Of a DNA stretch of 64,000 nt, positions 48,377 through 60,861 are shown one piece after another. The notes below the pieces were generated by a model, which saw nothing but the letters and a program-made list of their open reading frames with translations, was not told the origin of the DNA and ran no database searches. The translations under genes and the position numbers were made by a program. Within the stretch, counting starts at the first letter, position 1. Each line of letters opens with the position of its first letter. This DNA comes from Bowmanella pacifica. Its GTDB lineage: Bacteria; Pseudomonadota; Gammaproteobacteria; Enterobacterales; Alteromonadaceae. Location of the stretch: positions 798,911 through 862,910 of the forward strand of contig NZ_BMLS01000002.1 of assembly GCF_014645355.1 (NCBI RefSeq), read 5' to 3'.

Positions 48377-49087
48377 TTAGCCCCCTTGCTTAGCGCTGCG
48401 GCCTTTCTTCTTAGGTGCTGGAGCTGGAGCTTGCTCGGCAGCATTGGCTGCTGGCAGACCACCCAGAACTTCACCTTTGAAGATCCACACTTTAACGCCG
48501 ATGATACCGTAGGTTGTGCTGGCTTCAGAGGTAGCGTAATCGATGTCGGCACGGAAAGTGTGCAATGGCACACGGCCTTCACGATACCACTCAGAGCGAG
48601 CGATTTCAGCGCCGCCAAGACGACCGCTTACTTCAACCTTGATACCTTTGGCACCAATGCGCATAGCGTTCTGTACCGCACGCTTCATAGCGCGACGGAA
48701 CATTACACGGCGCTCCAGCTGGCTGGAGATGCTGTCGGCAACCAATTGAGCATCTAGCTCAGGCTTGCGAACTTCCGCAATGTTGATCTGTGCAGGAACG
48801 CCGGCCAGGTTAGAAACGTGCTTACGCAGTTTTTCTACGTCTTCACCTTTCTTACCGATAACCACACCAGGGCGTGCAGTGTGAATAGTCACACGGATGC
48901 TCTTGGCTGGACGCTCGATGACGATCTTAGAAACTGACGCATTCTTCAGTTCTTTGGTCAGGAACTGACGTACCTGATGGTCATTGAACAGGTTGTCTGC
49001 GTAATCTTTAGTATTAGCGTACCAGGTAGAAGTCCATGGTTTGCTGATACCCAGGCGTATACCTGTAGGATGTACCTTCTGTCCCAT
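48377..49087 (-). CDS. rpsC: Small-subunit ribosomal protein uS3
   Basis: 236 residues with an N-terminal KH domain ([15 protein letters not shown]) and a C-terminal S3 domain ([20 protein letters not shown]). S3 lines the mRNA entry site and contributes to helicase activity. The last 20 residues are rich in Ala, Pro and Lys and variable in the family. Confidence 0.98.
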   Translation of the reverse strand: MGQKVHPTGIRLGISKPWTSTWYANTKDYADNLFNDHQVRQFLTKELKNASVSKIVIERPAKSIRVTIHTARPGVVIGKKGEDVEKLRKHVSNLAGVPAQINIAEVRKPELDAQLVADSISSQLERRVMFRRAMKRAVQNAMRIGAKGIKVEVSGRLGGAEIARSEWYREGRVPLHTFRADIDYATSEASTTYGIIGVKVWIFKGEVLGGLPAANAAEQAPAPAPKKKGRSAKQGG

Positions 49088-49096
49088 TATCTACTC

Positions 49097-49429
49097 CTAG
49101 TTATCAGCCACAACAACAGTGATGTGACTGCTACGCTTGAAAATACGGTCCGCACGGCCTTTAGCACGAGGCTTAATACGCTTCATGGTTGGGCCTTCGT
49201 CGACGAAGATCTTCGCGACTTTCAGCTCGTCGATATCTGCACCTTCGTTATGCTCAGCATTGGCGATGGCAGACTCCAGAACTTTCTTAACCAGACTAGC
49301 CGCTTTTTTAGGGCTATAAGTCAGAAGCTCCAGGGCTTTCTCAACGTGCATTCCGCGAATTTGATCCGCAACCAGGCGCGCTTTTTGAGCCGACGTACGG
49401 GCAAAACGGTGTTTAGCTAATGCTTCCAT
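49097..49429 (-). CDS. rplV: Large-subunit ribosomal protein uL22
   Basis: 110 residues. L22 extends a beta hairpin into the exit tunnel; that hairpin is the [16 protein letters not shown] segment, where macrolide-resistance changes occur in other species. The start [19 protein letters not shown] is typical. Confidence 0.98.
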   Translation of the reverse strand: MEALAKHRFARTSAQKARLVADQIRGMHVEKALELLTYSPKKAASLVKKVLESAIANAEHNEGADIDELKVAKIFVDEGPTMKRIKPRAKGRADRIFKRSSHITVVVADN

Positions 49430-49440
49430 TATCCTACCCC

Positions 49441-49716
49441 TTAACGTTTAGCTTTCTTATCCGCGACGTGGCCGCGGTAAGTACGCGTTGGCGCAAATTC
49501 GCCCAACTTGTGGCCGACCATTTCGTCACTAACCAGTACTGGAACATGTTGGCGACCGTTATGGACTGCAATGGTCAACCCAATCATATTTGGGATGATC
49601 ATGGAACGACGTGACCAAGTTTTGATTGGACGACGATCATTCTTTTCCACCGCAGTCTCTACCTTCTTCAACAAGTGCAGGTCAATAAATGGACCTTTCT
49701 TGAGAGAACGTGGCAT
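49441..49716 (-). CDS. rpsS: Small-subunit ribosomal protein uS19
   Basis: 91 residues with the [16 protein letters not shown] start and [16 protein letters not shown] end. S19 binds the 30S head near the A-site tRNA. Order and spacing match the standard S10 operon. Confidence 0.98.
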   Translation of the reverse strand: MPRSLKKGPFIDLHLLKKVETAVEKNDRRPIKTWSRRSMIIPNMIGLTIAVHNGRQHVPVLVSDEMVGHKLGEFAPTRTYRGHVADKKAKR

Positions 49717-49731
49717 GGTGAATCCTCGCTA

Positions 49732-50556
49732 TTACTTATTACGACGGCGTACGATGAGCTTATCGGTACGCTTGTTATTACGGGTCTTCTTACCCTTGGT
49801 AGGTTTACCCCAAGGAGAAACTGGGTGACGACCACCAGAGGTACGTCCTTCACCACCACCGTGAGGGTGATCAACCGGGTTCATGACAACACCACGAACG
49901 GTTGGACGAACACCTCTCCAACGAGTAGCACCCGCTTTACCCAATTGACGCAGCATGTGCTCAGCGTTGCCGACTTCACCAATGGTGGCGCGACAATCAG
50001 CCAGAACTTTACGTACTTCACCACTGCGCAGACGCAGAGTGATGTAACCGCCGTCACGGGCCAGAATCTGAGCATAAGCACCAGCAGAACGTGCCATTTG
50101 GGCACCCTTACCAGGCTTCATCTCAATGGCGTGTACTGTTGTACCAACAGGCATATTGCGCATTGGCATAGCATTACCAGCTTTGATAGGTGCAGCAGCA
50201 CCAGACTGTAGCTTATCGCCAGCGCTGATTCCTTTAGGAGCCAGGATGTAACGACGCTCACCGTCTGCATACAGCACCAGGGCAATGTTAGCAGAACGGT
50301 TAGGATCGTATTCCAGACGCTCAACTACAGCAGGAATACCGTCTTTGTTACGTTTGAAGTCAATAACACGGTAATGTTGCTTATGACCGCCACCAATGTG
50401 ACGAACAGTAATGCTACCGCCGTTATTACGACCACCGGTCTTGCTTTTCTTCTCCAACAAAGGTGCATAAGGTGCGCCTTTGTGCAGATCAGGGTTGACG
50501 ACCTGAACAACGTGACGACGACCGGCTGAAGTTGGATTCGCTTTCAATAATGGCAT
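49732..50556 (-). CDS. rplB: Large-subunit ribosomal protein uL2
   Basis: 274 residues. L2 is required for subunit joining and peptidyl transfer; the essential His lies in the [12 protein letters not shown] motif near the C-terminus. Full length, no changes of note. Confidence 0.98.
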   Translation of the reverse strand: MPLLKANPTSAGRRHVVQVVNPDLHKGAPYAPLLEKKSKTGGRNNGGSITVRHIGGGHKQHYRVIDFKRNKDGIPAVVERLEYDPNRSANIALVLYADGERRYILAPKGISAGDKLQSGAAAPIKAGNAMPMRNMPVGTTVHAIEMKPGKGAQMARSAGAYAQILARDGGYITLRLRSGEVRKVLADCRATIGEVGNAEHMLRQLGKAGATRWRGVRPTVRGVVMNPVDHPHGGGEGRTSGGRHPVSPWGKPTKGKKTRNNKRTDKLIVRRRNK

Positions 50557-50570
50557 GGTTAAATCCCCTA

Positions 50571-50873
50571 TTACTCAGCGCCACCGACGAAGTCGATGTC
50601 CTGACCTTCTTTCAGCTGTACGTAAGCTTTTTTCCAGTCGCTGCGCTTGCCAATACGCATACCGGTACGCTTGGTTTTACCCTTCACGTTCACGGTGCGA
50701 ACAGCATTGACTTCAACTTCAAACAGTTTCTCAACCGCTTGCTTGATTTCAGCTTTGGTCGCGTCTCTCAGCACTTTGAAAACTACAGTGTTGTTGCCTT
50801 CGGCAGCCATAGTAGATTTTTCAGAGATGTGTGGCGCCAAAACCACTTTCAGTAGACGTTCTTCGTTAATCAT
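50571..50873 (-). CDS. rplW: Large-subunit ribosomal protein uL23
   Basis: 100 residues. L23 sits at the tunnel exit and docks trigger factor; the [15 protein letters not shown] loop is visible. The start overlaps the rplD stop by 4 bases (ATGA). Confidence 0.98.
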   Translation of the reverse strand: MINEERLLKVVLAPHISEKSTMAAEGNNTVVFKVLRDATKAEIKQAVEKLFEVEVNAVRTVNVKGKTKRTGMRIGKRSDWKKAYVQLKEGQDIDFVGGAE

Positions 50874-51475
50874 GCCAACGCCTCCTCGAGTTGTTTCACT
50901 GCATCAGCAGTGATCAACACTTTTTCAAACGCGATCAGGCTGACAGGATCGATACCGGCTACGTCACGAACGTCAACCTTGTACAGGTTACGTGCAGACA
51001 GGAACAGGTTCTCGTCAACTTCTGCAGTCACGATCAATACGTCTTTCAGATCCAGGGCTTTCAGCTTAGCCAAAAGTTCCTTGGTCTTAGGTGCTTCAAC
51101 ACCGAATTTCTCTACAACAATCAGACGTTCCTGGCGAACCAGTTCAGACAGGATGCTTTTGATAGCACCACGGTACATCTTCTTGTTTACTTTCTGATCG
51201 AAGTCACGAGGCTTAGCAGCGAATGCACGGCCACCACCAACCCAAATTGGGCTGCGGATAGTACCAGCACGTGCACGGCCAGTACCTTTTTGACGCCATG
51301 GCTTCTTACCACCACCGCTGACTTCAGAACGCGTCTTTTGAGCTTTAGTGCCCTGGCGAGCGCCAGCACCGTAAGCTACTACTACCTGGTGTACCAGAGC
51401 TTCGTTAAACTCACGTCCAAAGGTAGCTTCGGATACTTCAAGAGCGCTGTTCGCGTCTTTCAATACTAATTCCAT
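50870..51475 (-). CDS. rplD: Large-subunit ribosomal protein uL4
   Basis: 201 residues from the ATG at 51475 with GGGAG upstream; a GTG three bases earlier is less well placed. L4 has the [21 protein letters not shown] extended loop that reaches the tunnel. In E. coli L4 also represses its own operon by binding the S10 leader; a matching attenuator-like leader is present here upstream of rpsJ, so autoregulation is likely. Confidence 0.98.
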   Translation of the reverse strand: MELVLKDANSALEVSEATFGREFNEALVHQVVVAYGAGARQGTKAQKTRSEVSGGGKKPWRQKGTGRARAGTIRSPIWVGGGRAFAAKPRDFDQKVNKKMYRGAIKSILSELVRQERLIVVEKFGVEAPKTKELLAKLKALDLKDVLIVTAEVDENLFLSARNLYKVDVRDVAGIDPVSLIAFEKVLITADAVKQLEEALA

Positions 51476-51492
51476 CACTAATCTCCCAGACG

Positions 51493-52131
51493 TTACGCTT
51501 TAACCGCAGGCTTGACGATCAGATCGCCGCCTGTAGCACCGGGTACTGCACCACGAACCAACAACAAGTTGTTAGCAGCGTCAACACGTACAACTTCCAA
51601 AGACTGAACAGTAACTTGCTCGTCACCTAAGTGACCAGCCATCTTCTTGCCTTTGAAAACCTTACCAGGTGACTGGTTCTGACCAATAGAACCAGGGGCA
51701 CGGTGAGACAAAGAGTTACCGTGCGTATTACGCTGGTGACGGAAGTTCCAACGCTTGATAGCACCGGCGAAACCTTTACCTTTAGAGGTACCGATTACGT
51801 CAACCTTGGCATTCTCAGCAAAGATTTCAACAGTGATTTCACTGCCGACTTCAATGCCTTCGCCTTCATTGTCATTCAGGCGGAATTCCCACAGACCACG
51901 GCCCGCTTCAACACCAGCTTTAGCAAAATGACCTGCTTCAGCTTTAGTTACGCGGTTAGCTTTCTTGGTACCTGCAGTGACTTGCAATGCGCGATAACCG
52001 TCTTTCTCATCAGTACGCAACTGAGTGACGCGGTTAGGCGTTGCTTCGATAACAGTCACAGGGATGGACACGCCATCTTCAGTGAAGATGCGGGTCATAC
52101 CTACTTTACGACCGACTATACCAATCGCCAT
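51493..52131 (-). CDS. rplC: Large-subunit ribosomal protein uL3
   Basis: 212 residues. L3 reaches the peptidyl transferase centre. The glutamine that PrmB methylates in E. coli is kept in the [18 protein letters not shown] segment. Confidence 0.98.
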   Translation of the reverse strand: MAIGIVGRKVGMTRIFTEDGVSIPVTVIEATPNRVTQLRTDEKDGYRALQVTAGTKKANRVTKAEAGHFAKAGVEAGRGLWEFRLNDNEGEGIEVGSEITVEIFAENAKVDVIGTSKGKGFAGAIKRWNFRHQRNTHGNSLSHRAPGSIGQNQSPGKVFKGKKMAGHLGDEQVTVQSLEVVRVDAANNLLLVRGAVPGATGGDLIVKPAVKA

Positions 52132-52149
52132 TGTTAAAACCCTCTCTTG

Positions 52150-52533
<384 letters not shown>

Positions 52534-52623
52534 TAAACCGCCGACCCAAAATTAGGGTCTTGTGTTCATCGCTGGTTTGATAAATCATCCCAACAAAGCC
52601 TGCCTTTTTGGCAGTGGGCGCGA

Positions 52624-52651
52624 ATTATACCTACGTTGGTTTTTTATGCAA
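52624..52651 (-). promoter_or_regulatory. Promoter of the S10 operon
   Basis: On the minus strand TTGCAT (52651-52646), a 16-base spacer and TATAAT (52629-52624). This gives a 5' leader of about 155 nt before rpsJ. The rest of 52507-52819 is this leader and the divergent start of the GspE-like gene. Confidence 0.8.
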
Positions 52652-52819
52652 CCTAAATACTGCAAATAATCTGAGATTTAGCTCCCAGATTATCAACCTG
52701 GCGGTAGCTTTATATAAAGCTTCACCAGATAGTACAAAATGCCCCTTAGCTATATCCACCGCACGGGTGGTCAGCTATAGTAGCCCTAACATAGTAAGTA
52801 CATGATAACTTTGTAAAAC

Positions 52820-55042
52820 ATGATCACGAGCAAATCAGACCGCCAGCTAACTCAAATTCGTCAGCTATTAGACGATTACAGTGGGCTGATGGATGCTTAT
52901 GAGAAATTGGAGAGCATAGTGCTGGGCATGTTCAATGCCGAGCGTATGAGTATCTTCCAGCGTCGACGTCAGCATCAGGATTTGGTGGCGCGGTTTAAAA
53001 CCGGTCGTGAAGTGCGTGAAATTAAGGTTCAAATTACCCCCCAGTCTATCGCCGGCTATGTCGCGCTCAGTCAGTTGCCGCTACTGATATCCGACCCATA
53101 CAATGCCGAGGAGTTGGCCGCCATTCACCCTAGGTTGCGTTTTGCCGACAGGTTCGACAAGTCTTCTTCTTTTGTCACCCGCAACATTATTTGTGTCCCC
53201 GTAATGAACGCAGGCGTGCTGCTGGGGGTCATGCAGATAATTAACAAACGCCAGGGTGACTTTAACTCTGATGACTTGGAACTCGCCAATCAGTTGGGTG
53301 CCATGATCGGAGAGAAATTCCGTTTCGAACTGGGAGGAACCAACAAACCGTTTCAATATCTTGTACATAAGGAACTGATTAGCGAAACGAATCTGGATAC
53401 ATTGTTGGAGAGCTGTAAGGACCCTAAACAGCTAGTGCAAAGGCTTATCAGTGAACATCGCATAGCCGAGAACGAGTTAGGCCATGCGCTATCAGTTCAC
53501 TATCAGGTTCCCTACCTGGCTTACCTACCGGATAAGTACCACATCTATCAGGGCAACAGTAAACTCAACCTGTCCTATTTGAAACGCAACTATGTAGCAG
53601 TTGTAGCAGACGTTTCCGATAACCCCATCATTCTGATGGCCGAGCCCAACAATGCCGCATTGTTGATGGAAATTGAAAGTGCGCTTGGTATCGACAGTTA
53701 CGACATCCATGTTTCTCTCCCCAGCCACGTATTGCAGTATTTAGGTGAAAGTGGCGGCGGTGCTGTCGCACCAGGGGAAATGGACGAGATACTGGACGAA
53801 ATCGGTGGCGGTGGCGAAGACCTAGAAGAGCAGCAAGATGATCTGTCCGATGATGCGCCAGCGGTCGTCAGACTGGTTAGCCGTATTCTGCATGACGCTA
53901 AGCGACTGAACGCCTCCGATATTCACGTGGATGCAGAAAAAAGTGGCCCTACCCGCGTTAGGATGCGGGTAGATGGCGTTTGCCGTGATATCACCCAGAT
54001 CCCAGCCTCACATCATAGTGCAGTTGTAGCGCGCATTAAGATTCTCGCCAACCTGAACATAGCAGAAAAGCGCGTACCTCAGGACGGCAAGCTAGCAGTA
54101 AAAATGTCGGGCCAATTAGTAGAAGTGCGGGTAGCAACTATTCCGACCGTTGCCGGTGAGGGAGTCGTTATGCGGATACTGGCATCCGGTGGTGCAATGC
54201 CGATGGAAAAACTAAACCTTGCCCCAACCAATGCTGAACGCTTAAAGGAAATGATTAAAAAGCCGCACGGCATTATCTTGGTGGTAGGTCCCACCGGCTC
54301 AGGAAAAACCACAACACTGCACGCAGTGTTAGGGGATCTTAATACCCCAGAGAAGAAAATTTGGACCGCGGAAGACCCGGTAGAAATAACCCAAGCCGGT
54401 CTACAGCAGGTTCAGGTCAGCCCCAAAATTGGTTTTACCTTTGCCAATGCATTACGTGCATTTTTGCGTGCTGACCCGGATATTATTCTTATCGGTGAGA
54501 TGCGGGACAAAGAAACCGCCCATGCCGGTATTGAGGCGTCATTAACGGGACACTTAGTATTATCGACTTTGCACACTAACTCGGCCCCAGAGACCATCAC
54601 CCGTTTGTTAGACCTTGGCTTAGACCCGGTTAACTTCTCCGACGCCTGTGTGGGCATATTAGCCCAGCGCCTGATTCGTACGCTATGCCCTAACTGTAAG
54701 GAAGAATACCAGGCCAGTGACGCCGATATCGGTTTTATTCATCGCCAATATGGTGAAGAGTACATAGCAGAACTCAATCTTCCTGAACCACTGATGCTCT
54801 ATCGAGCGAAGGGTTGTGAGGCCTGTGGCGATATCGGCTATAAAGGTAGAACCGGCGTTCATGAGTTGCTGGCAATGACGCCAGAGTTGCGAGCCTTGGT
54901 ATATAAGGAAGCGGCTGTGTCGGCTATGAAAGAACAGGCAATGAAGGACGGTATGCGTACCCTGACCCAGGACGGTATCTATAAGGTGATAAAGGGAGAT
55001 ACGGACATTGCCCAAGTACAAATTATCAGCGGCACAGAATAG
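52820..55042 (+). CDS. GAF-domain fused GspE/PilB-type ATPase, orphan
   Basis: 740 residues. A GAF domain (about 20-172), a GspE N-terminal (MshEN-like) domain (about 200-320), an acidic linker (about 322-345) and a type II secretion / type IV pilus assembly ATPase (about 350-720) with Walker A GPTGSGKT (490-497), the Asp-box and Walker B region (DPDIILIGEMRD), and the zinc tetracysteine CPNC...CEAC. The GAF fusion is not part of classical GspE, PilB or MshE. No gspC-O, pil or msh gene is nearby, so the machine it drives is unknown. The N-terminal domain matches the c-di-GMP-binding MshEN motif only in part. No clear ribosome binding site precedes the ATG. Confidence 0.88.
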   Translation: MITSKSDRQLTQIRQLLDDYSGLMDAYEKLESIVLGMFNAERMSIFQRRRQHQDLVARFKTGREVREIKVQITPQSIAGYVALSQLPLLISDPYNAEELAAIHPRLRFADRFDKSSSFVTRNIICVPVMNAGVLLGVMQIINKRQGDFNSDDLELANQLGAMIGEKFRFELGGTNKPFQYLVHKELISETNLDTLLESCKDPKQLVQRLISEHRIAENELGHALSVHYQVPYLAYLPDKYHIYQGNSKLNLSYLKRNYVAVVADVSDNPIILMAEPNNAALLMEIESALGIDSYDIHVSLPSHVLQYLGESGGGAVAPGEMDEILDEIGGGGEDLEEQQDDLSDDAPAVVRLVSRILHDAKRLNASDIHVDAEKSGPTRVRMRVDGVCRDITQIPASHHSAVVARIKILANLNIAEKRVPQDGKLAVKMSGQLVEVRVATIPTVAGEGVVMRILASGGAMPMEKLNLAPTNAERLKEMIKKPHGIILVVGPTGSGKTTTLHAVLGDLNTPEKKIWTAEDPVEITQAGLQQVQVSPKIGFTFANALRAFLRADPDIILIGEMRDKETAHAGIEASLTGHLVLSTLHTNSAPETITRLLDLGLDPVNFSDACVGILAQRLIRTLCPNCKEEYQASDADIGFIHRQYGEEYIAELNLPEPLMLYRAKGCEACGDIGYKGRTGVHELLAMTPELRALVYKEAAVSAMKEQAMKDGMRTLTQDGIYKVIKGDTDIAQVQIISGTE

Positions 55043-55110
55043 GGCTGCGCGATACTCGCCCGCCCTTTGCTACACTGTGTTTATCTACGCTGCTCAACTG
55101 AGTAAACGTT

Positions 55111-56127
55111 ATGGCAGATGAACTGGAACAATCATTTCAGATCCTCAAGCAAACTATTCCACTGCTAATTAAGCATCAGATTTCAGCCATCCCCACTAAT
55201 TATGCCCTGTGGTATACCTACGCCAGTAATCAATCGGCACCATTAAATGCCGAATTGGACAGATTGACTTTAAACGATCACCCGCTGTCCTCTGCTAAAA
55301 TACAGGAGTTATATCGCCAGCACATTGCCGATAGTCAGGAGGTGGGCGCCTGGCAACTGCGGCAGTCTCTCGAGGCCATGCTAACCGAGCTATCGCAGTC
55401 GCTGCTGGATACCCGCAGCGATACACAAAACTTCAAACAGAGTATTGATAACCGCCTGTCAGATCTAGATAAGGTAGAAAAAGAGGGCTGGTCGGTTGAG
55501 GAGGTGATGCAACTTGTCCGCTCTTTGGTGAAAGAAACCCAGCATATCAAGCGCAGCACGCTGGATTTCGCGGCCGCCTTGGCTACCGCAGAAAAAGAGA
55601 TTGCCGATCTTCGCGAACAGTTGAAAGACAGTCAACAGCATGCTCTGTACGATGCTTTGACCGGCCTGCATAATCGCCGTTACCTGGATGAAGAATTAAG
55701 GGTGATGAAACCAGACAAAGGAACCTGTCTGATTATGGTGGATATTGATCATTTCAAATCCATCAATGACCAATTTGGTCATCAGATGGGAGACCGCGTA
55801 CTTAAAGCGGTAGGAAAAAAGCTTAAGGACTGTTGCCGCGACAATGCCATGGCGTTTCGTTTTGGCGGTGAAGAATTTGCCATCCTGCTGCAAACCAGCA
55901 AACTTAATCAGGCCATTCATCAGGCAGACGTGATGCGCCGCGCCATTGAAAAAGTCAGCGTCATTGATCGCCGTACAGGCAAAACCCTGGATGGTATCAG
56001 CGCATCATTTGGGGTGGCAGAATTTAGCGGCTCAATGCGTAACAGTGATCTACTCGAACAGGCTGACAAACAGCTATACCAAGCAAAAACGCTGGGCCGA
56101 AACCGCGTTATGCCTTTAAGCAAATGA
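55111..56127 (+). CDS. GGDEF diguanylate cyclase with N-terminal helical domain
   Basis: 338 residues, cytoplasmic. A helical and coiled-coil region (about 1-170) is followed by a GGDEF domain with GGEEF at 252-256. The inhibitory RxxD site is altered (RDNA in place), so product inhibition may be lost. It resembles the Pseudomonas and Vibrio DGCs with an N-terminal YALWYTYASN motif. It lies 68 bases after the GAF-GspE ATPase gene in the same direction. Confidence 0.9.
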   Translation: MADELEQSFQILKQTIPLLIKHQISAIPTNYALWYTYASNQSAPLNAELDRLTLNDHPLSSAKIQELYRQHIADSQEVGAWQLRQSLEAMLTELSQSLLDTRSDTQNFKQSIDNRLSDLDKVEKEGWSVEEVMQLVRSLVKETQHIKRSTLDFAAALATAEKEIADLREQLKDSQQHALYDALTGLHNRRYLDEELRVMKPDKGTCLIMVDIDHFKSINDQFGHQMGDRVLKAVGKKLKDCCRDNAMAFRFGGEEFAILLQTSKLNQAIHQADVMRRAIEKVSVIDRRTGKTLDGISASFGVAEFSGSMRNSDLLEQADKQLYQAKTLGRNRVMPLSK

Positions 56128-56161
56128 AGGTCAGTGAACCATTACTCACGCGATAGACTTT

Positions 56162-56551
56162 TCAGGAAAAGCCTTGATATTCCGGCAAGCTTGCATTTAG
56201 GTCGTACCAGCATGCCTTATCCGATACCCATATATGCTTGGCTTCCTGACTGAGCGGATTATCATCCAGCGACCCTAGCCTCAATATAATATGGGAGGTA
56301 TTCTCACGCTTGGCATAAATTTGTGTACCGCATCGGCGACAAAAATACCGGTGTTTACCTGGTGAAGACTCAAACTCACTTAACAGCTCATGGCCATAGA
56401 GTCTAAAGTCAGAATCAACGACCGAGGCCACACTGGAAAATGCAGCCCCATGGGCTTTGCGACAAGTTCGGCAGTGACAATGAACAATATCCCCTACGTT
56501 GCCGCAAATCTCATAACGAACTTGTCCACACAAGCAACTGCCTTTTATCAC
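56162..56551 (-). CDS. GFA-family (glutathione-dependent formaldehyde-activating-like) protein
   Basis: 129 residues with the zinc-binding cysteine pattern of the family: CLCG near residue 6, CHCRTC near 25-30 and CRRCG near 71. Members bind zinc and may bind glutathione; the formaldehyde role is shown only for a few. It converges on the GGDEF gene. Confidence 0.85.
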   Translation of the reverse strand: MIKGSCLCGQVRYEICGNVGDIVHCHCRTCRKAHGAAFSSVASVVDSDFRLYGHELLSEFESSPGKHRYFCRRCGTQIYAKRENTSHIILRLGSLDDNPLSQEAKHIWVSDKACWYDLNASLPEYQGFS

Positions 56552-56658
56552 AGCATCTTCCTTATATATAGGTGTGCCTGTTTAACGCTTTCCTTGGCAA
56601 GCTCCACTATTGGGAGATTTACCAGCCCAACATCGGCCTTCAACTTTCAACTATGCCG

Positions 56659-58249
<1,591 letters not shown>

Positions 58250-58474
58250 AAATAACTCCGCGAAGAATGAAAGGAAAATGGCATACTAGGCAGAATTTCG
58301 TTGGCAGGTGTTAATCAGGATCAATAAACTTAGGTTAAACTGTCACTGTTATTCGGCGAGCCGTTACGCCGTGAATAAAGAGCAACAACAGCTTTCTGTC
58401 TGCTCTTCTTGGCGGCAGAAAGAACTTTTGCACAAATATTTAGCAGAAAACGGGTTTTTAACTGCGTTTTCCTG

Positions 58475-58480
58475 TATACT
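58475..58480 (+). promoter_or_regulatory. -10 element of fusA
   Basis: TGTATACT gives an extended -10 (TATACT) 40 bases before the fusA ATG; the -35 region is T-rich (TTTTTA) and weak. The rest of 58250-58474 holds two inverted repeats (TTATTC/GAATAA near 58349-58378 and CTTTCTG/CAGAAAG) and no gene. Confidence 0.5.
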
Positions 58481-58520
58481 TGCGCGCGATTTTTTTCCCT
58501 TAAACTTTGTGAAGGAAACC

Positions 58521-60614
58521 ATGGCAGATTTATCCCTCTACAGAAATATTGGTATTTTCGCCCACGTTGACGCGGGTAAAACTACCACTACTGAACGTAT
58601 TCTTAAGCTCACCGGCAAAATCCATAAACTCGGTGAAACGCACGAAGGCGAATCCACCATGGACTTCATGGACCAGGAAGCCGAGCGTGGTATTACAATC
58701 CAGTCAGCAGCAACAACTTGCTTCTGGAAAGGTCACCGCTTTAACGTTATCGACACTCCCGGACACGTTGACTTTACAGTAGAAGTATATCGTTCACTGA
58801 AAGTACTGGACGGCGGTATCGGCGTATTCTGTGGTTCTGGCGGTGTTGAACCTCAGTCAGAAACCAACTGGCGTTATGCCAACGATTCTGAAGTTGCACG
58901 TCTGATTTTCGTCAACAAGCTTGACCGTATGGGTGCAGACTTCTTCCGCGTTGTTGAACAAATCAAAAACGTACTGGGCGCTAAGCCTCTGGTCATGACT
59001 TTGCCAATCGGTCGTGAAGATGACTTTGTTGGTGTAGTTGATGTACTGACCAAACAAGCTTATGTCTGGGACAGCACCGGCAACCCCGATAACTTTACGG
59101 TATCTGAAGTCCCTGCGGATATGGTTGACCAAGTCAATAAGTATCATGACGAGCTGGTAGAAACCGCGGTTGAGCAAGACGATGACCTGATGATGGCTTA
59201 CATGGATGGTGAAACGCCATCTATGGAAGATCTGAAGCGTTGTATCCGTAAAGGTACTATCAACCTGTCATTCTTCCCCACTTTCTGCGGTTCTGCGTTC
59301 AAAAACAAAGGTATGCAGTTGGTACTGGATGCGGTTGTTGATTACCTGCCTAACCCAACTGAAGTACAGCCTCAGGACATGACTGATCCTGAAACCGGTG
59401 AACCAACAGGTGAAACCGCAACAGTTGCCGTTGAAGAACCTTTCCGTGCATTGGCATTTAAGATTATGGATGACCGTTTCGGCGCCCTGACCTTTATCCG
59501 CGTATACTCAGGTAAGCTGAATAAGGGTGACACCATCCTGAACTCTGCTACTGGTAAAACCGAGCGTATCGGCCGTATGGTGGAAATGCACGCCAATGAC
59601 CGTAACGAGTTGGCAGGTTGCCAAGCCGGTGACATTCTGGCCTTCGTTGGTATGAAGAACGTGAAGACTGGTCACACCCTGTGTGATCCTAATCACCCTT
59701 GCACACTGGAACCCATGATCTTCCCTGAGCCGGTAATCTCTATTGCCGTTGCGCCAAAAGATAAAGGTGCTTCAGAGAAGCTGGGTAACGCTCTGTCTAA
59801 GATGATTGCAGAAGATCCAACCTTCATCGTTGAAACCGACGAAGACTCAGGCGAAACCATCCTGAAAGGCATGGGTGAGCTGCACTTGGATATCAAAGTA
59901 GACATTCTGAAGCGTACTTTCGGTGTTGAGCTGGTTGTGGGTAAACCTCAGGTTGCTTACCGTGAAACTATCACCAAAGCCGTTGAAGATTCATACACGC
60001 ACAAGAAGCAGTCAGGTGGTTCTGGTCAGTTTGGTAAGATTGACTACCGCATCCGTCCTGGTGAACCAGGTTCTGGTTATAAGTTCAGCTCCACTGTTGT
60101 GGGCGGTAACGTACCTAAAGAATTCTGGCCTGCCATCGACAAAGGCTTCAAGAGCATGCTAGACGAAGGTACCCTGGCCGGTTACCCCGTTCTGGATGTA
60201 GAAGTAGAACTGTACGATGGTTCATTCCACGCAGTTGACTCATCAGCTATTGCGTTCGAAATCGCTGCCAAAGGCGCTTTCCGTCAGTCTATTCCAAAAG
60301 CTGCACCTCAGTTGCTGGAACCTATCATGAAGGTTGACGTATTCACCCCTGAAGATAATGTGGGTGATGTTATCGGTGACCTGAACCGTCGTCGCGGCAT
60401 GATTAAGGACCAAGAAGCGGGCGCGACTGGCGTACGTGTAAAAGCGGATGTGCCTCTGTCTGAAATGTTCGGCTACATTGGTTCTCTGCGTACTATGACT
60501 TCTGGTCGTGGCCAGTTCTCAATGGAATTCTCACACTACATGCCTTGCCCGGCCAACGTATCTGAGAAAGTCATCGAAGAAGCCAAAGCTCGTAAAGCTG
60601 CTGCTAAGAAGTAA
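58521..60614 (+). CDS. fusA: Elongation factor G, second-paralogue type
   Basis: 697 residues from the ATG at 58521 ([11 protein letters not shown]) with GAAGGA upstream; the open frame to 58308 is a promoter-region artefact. GTP-binding P-loop AHVDAGKT (14-21), DTPGH, NKLD, then domains II to V. EF-G drives translocation and, with RRF, ribosome recycling. The sequence follows the group of the second EF-G of vibrios and pseudomonads ([31 protein letters not shown]) rather than the str-operon copy. No rpsL, rpsG or tuf is adjacent. A strong terminator follows. Confidence 0.95.
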   Translation: MADLSLYRNIGIFAHVDAGKTTTTERILKLTGKIHKLGETHEGESTMDFMDQEAERGITIQSAATTCFWKGHRFNVIDTPGHVDFTVEVYRSLKVLDGGIGVFCGSGGVEPQSETNWRYANDSEVARLIFVNKLDRMGADFFRVVEQIKNVLGAKPLVMTLPIGREDDFVGVVDVLTKQAYVWDSTGNPDNFTVSEVPADMVDQVNKYHDELVETAVEQDDDLMMAYMDGETPSMEDLKRCIRKGTINLSFFPTFCGSAFKNKGMQLVLDAVVDYLPNPTEVQPQDMTDPETGEPTGETATVAVEEPFRALAFKIMDDRFGALTFIRVYSGKLNKGDTILNSATGKTERIGRMVEMHANDRNELAGCQAGDILAFVGMKNVKTGHTLCDPNHPCTLEPMIFPEPVISIAVAPKDKGASEKLGNALSKMIAEDPTFIVETDEDSGETILKGMGELHLDIKVDILKRTFGVELVVGKPQVAYRETITKAVEDSYTHKKQSGGSGQFGKIDYRIRPGEPGSGYKFSSTVVGGNVPKEFWPAIDKGFKSMLDEGTLAGYPVLDVEVELYDGSFHAVDSSAIAFEIAAKGAFRQSIPKAAPQLLEPIMKVDVFTPEDNVGDVIGDLNRRRGMIKDQEAGATGVRVKADVPLSEMFGYIGSLRTMTSGRGQFSMEFSHYMPCPANVSEKVIEEAKARKAAAKK

Positions 60615-60631
60615 TAGCTTTTACAGCTAAG

Positions 60632-60659
60632 AAAAGCCGACCTTCTGGTCGGCTTTTTT
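60632..60659 (+). terminator. Terminator of fusA
   Basis: AAAAGCCGACC, loop TTCT, GGTCGGCTTTT with six or more T. Clear intrinsic terminator. Confidence 0.95.
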
Positions 60660-60861
60660 ATGCCTGGCAAATCACCTGGTCAGACAATTTTGCGACAACA
60701 CTTAGCTTGAATTCACCTTGCCTTTTCTTCGCCCTATAAGAGAATGTTTTTTAACCACACAGGTTAAGTTGTTTGAACATTGGGGTGTGGAAATACTGCG
60801 TATCCAAACAAAATTGGTATGATAGGCTTAATAACTTCTATTGGCGCTTCAGAGGGGACCC

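Noticed and set aside
58308..58520. N-terminal extension of EF-G to 768 residues
   Set aside because: It runs through the likely promoter; EF-G proteins begin at [11 protein letters not shown], which has its own ribosome binding site.
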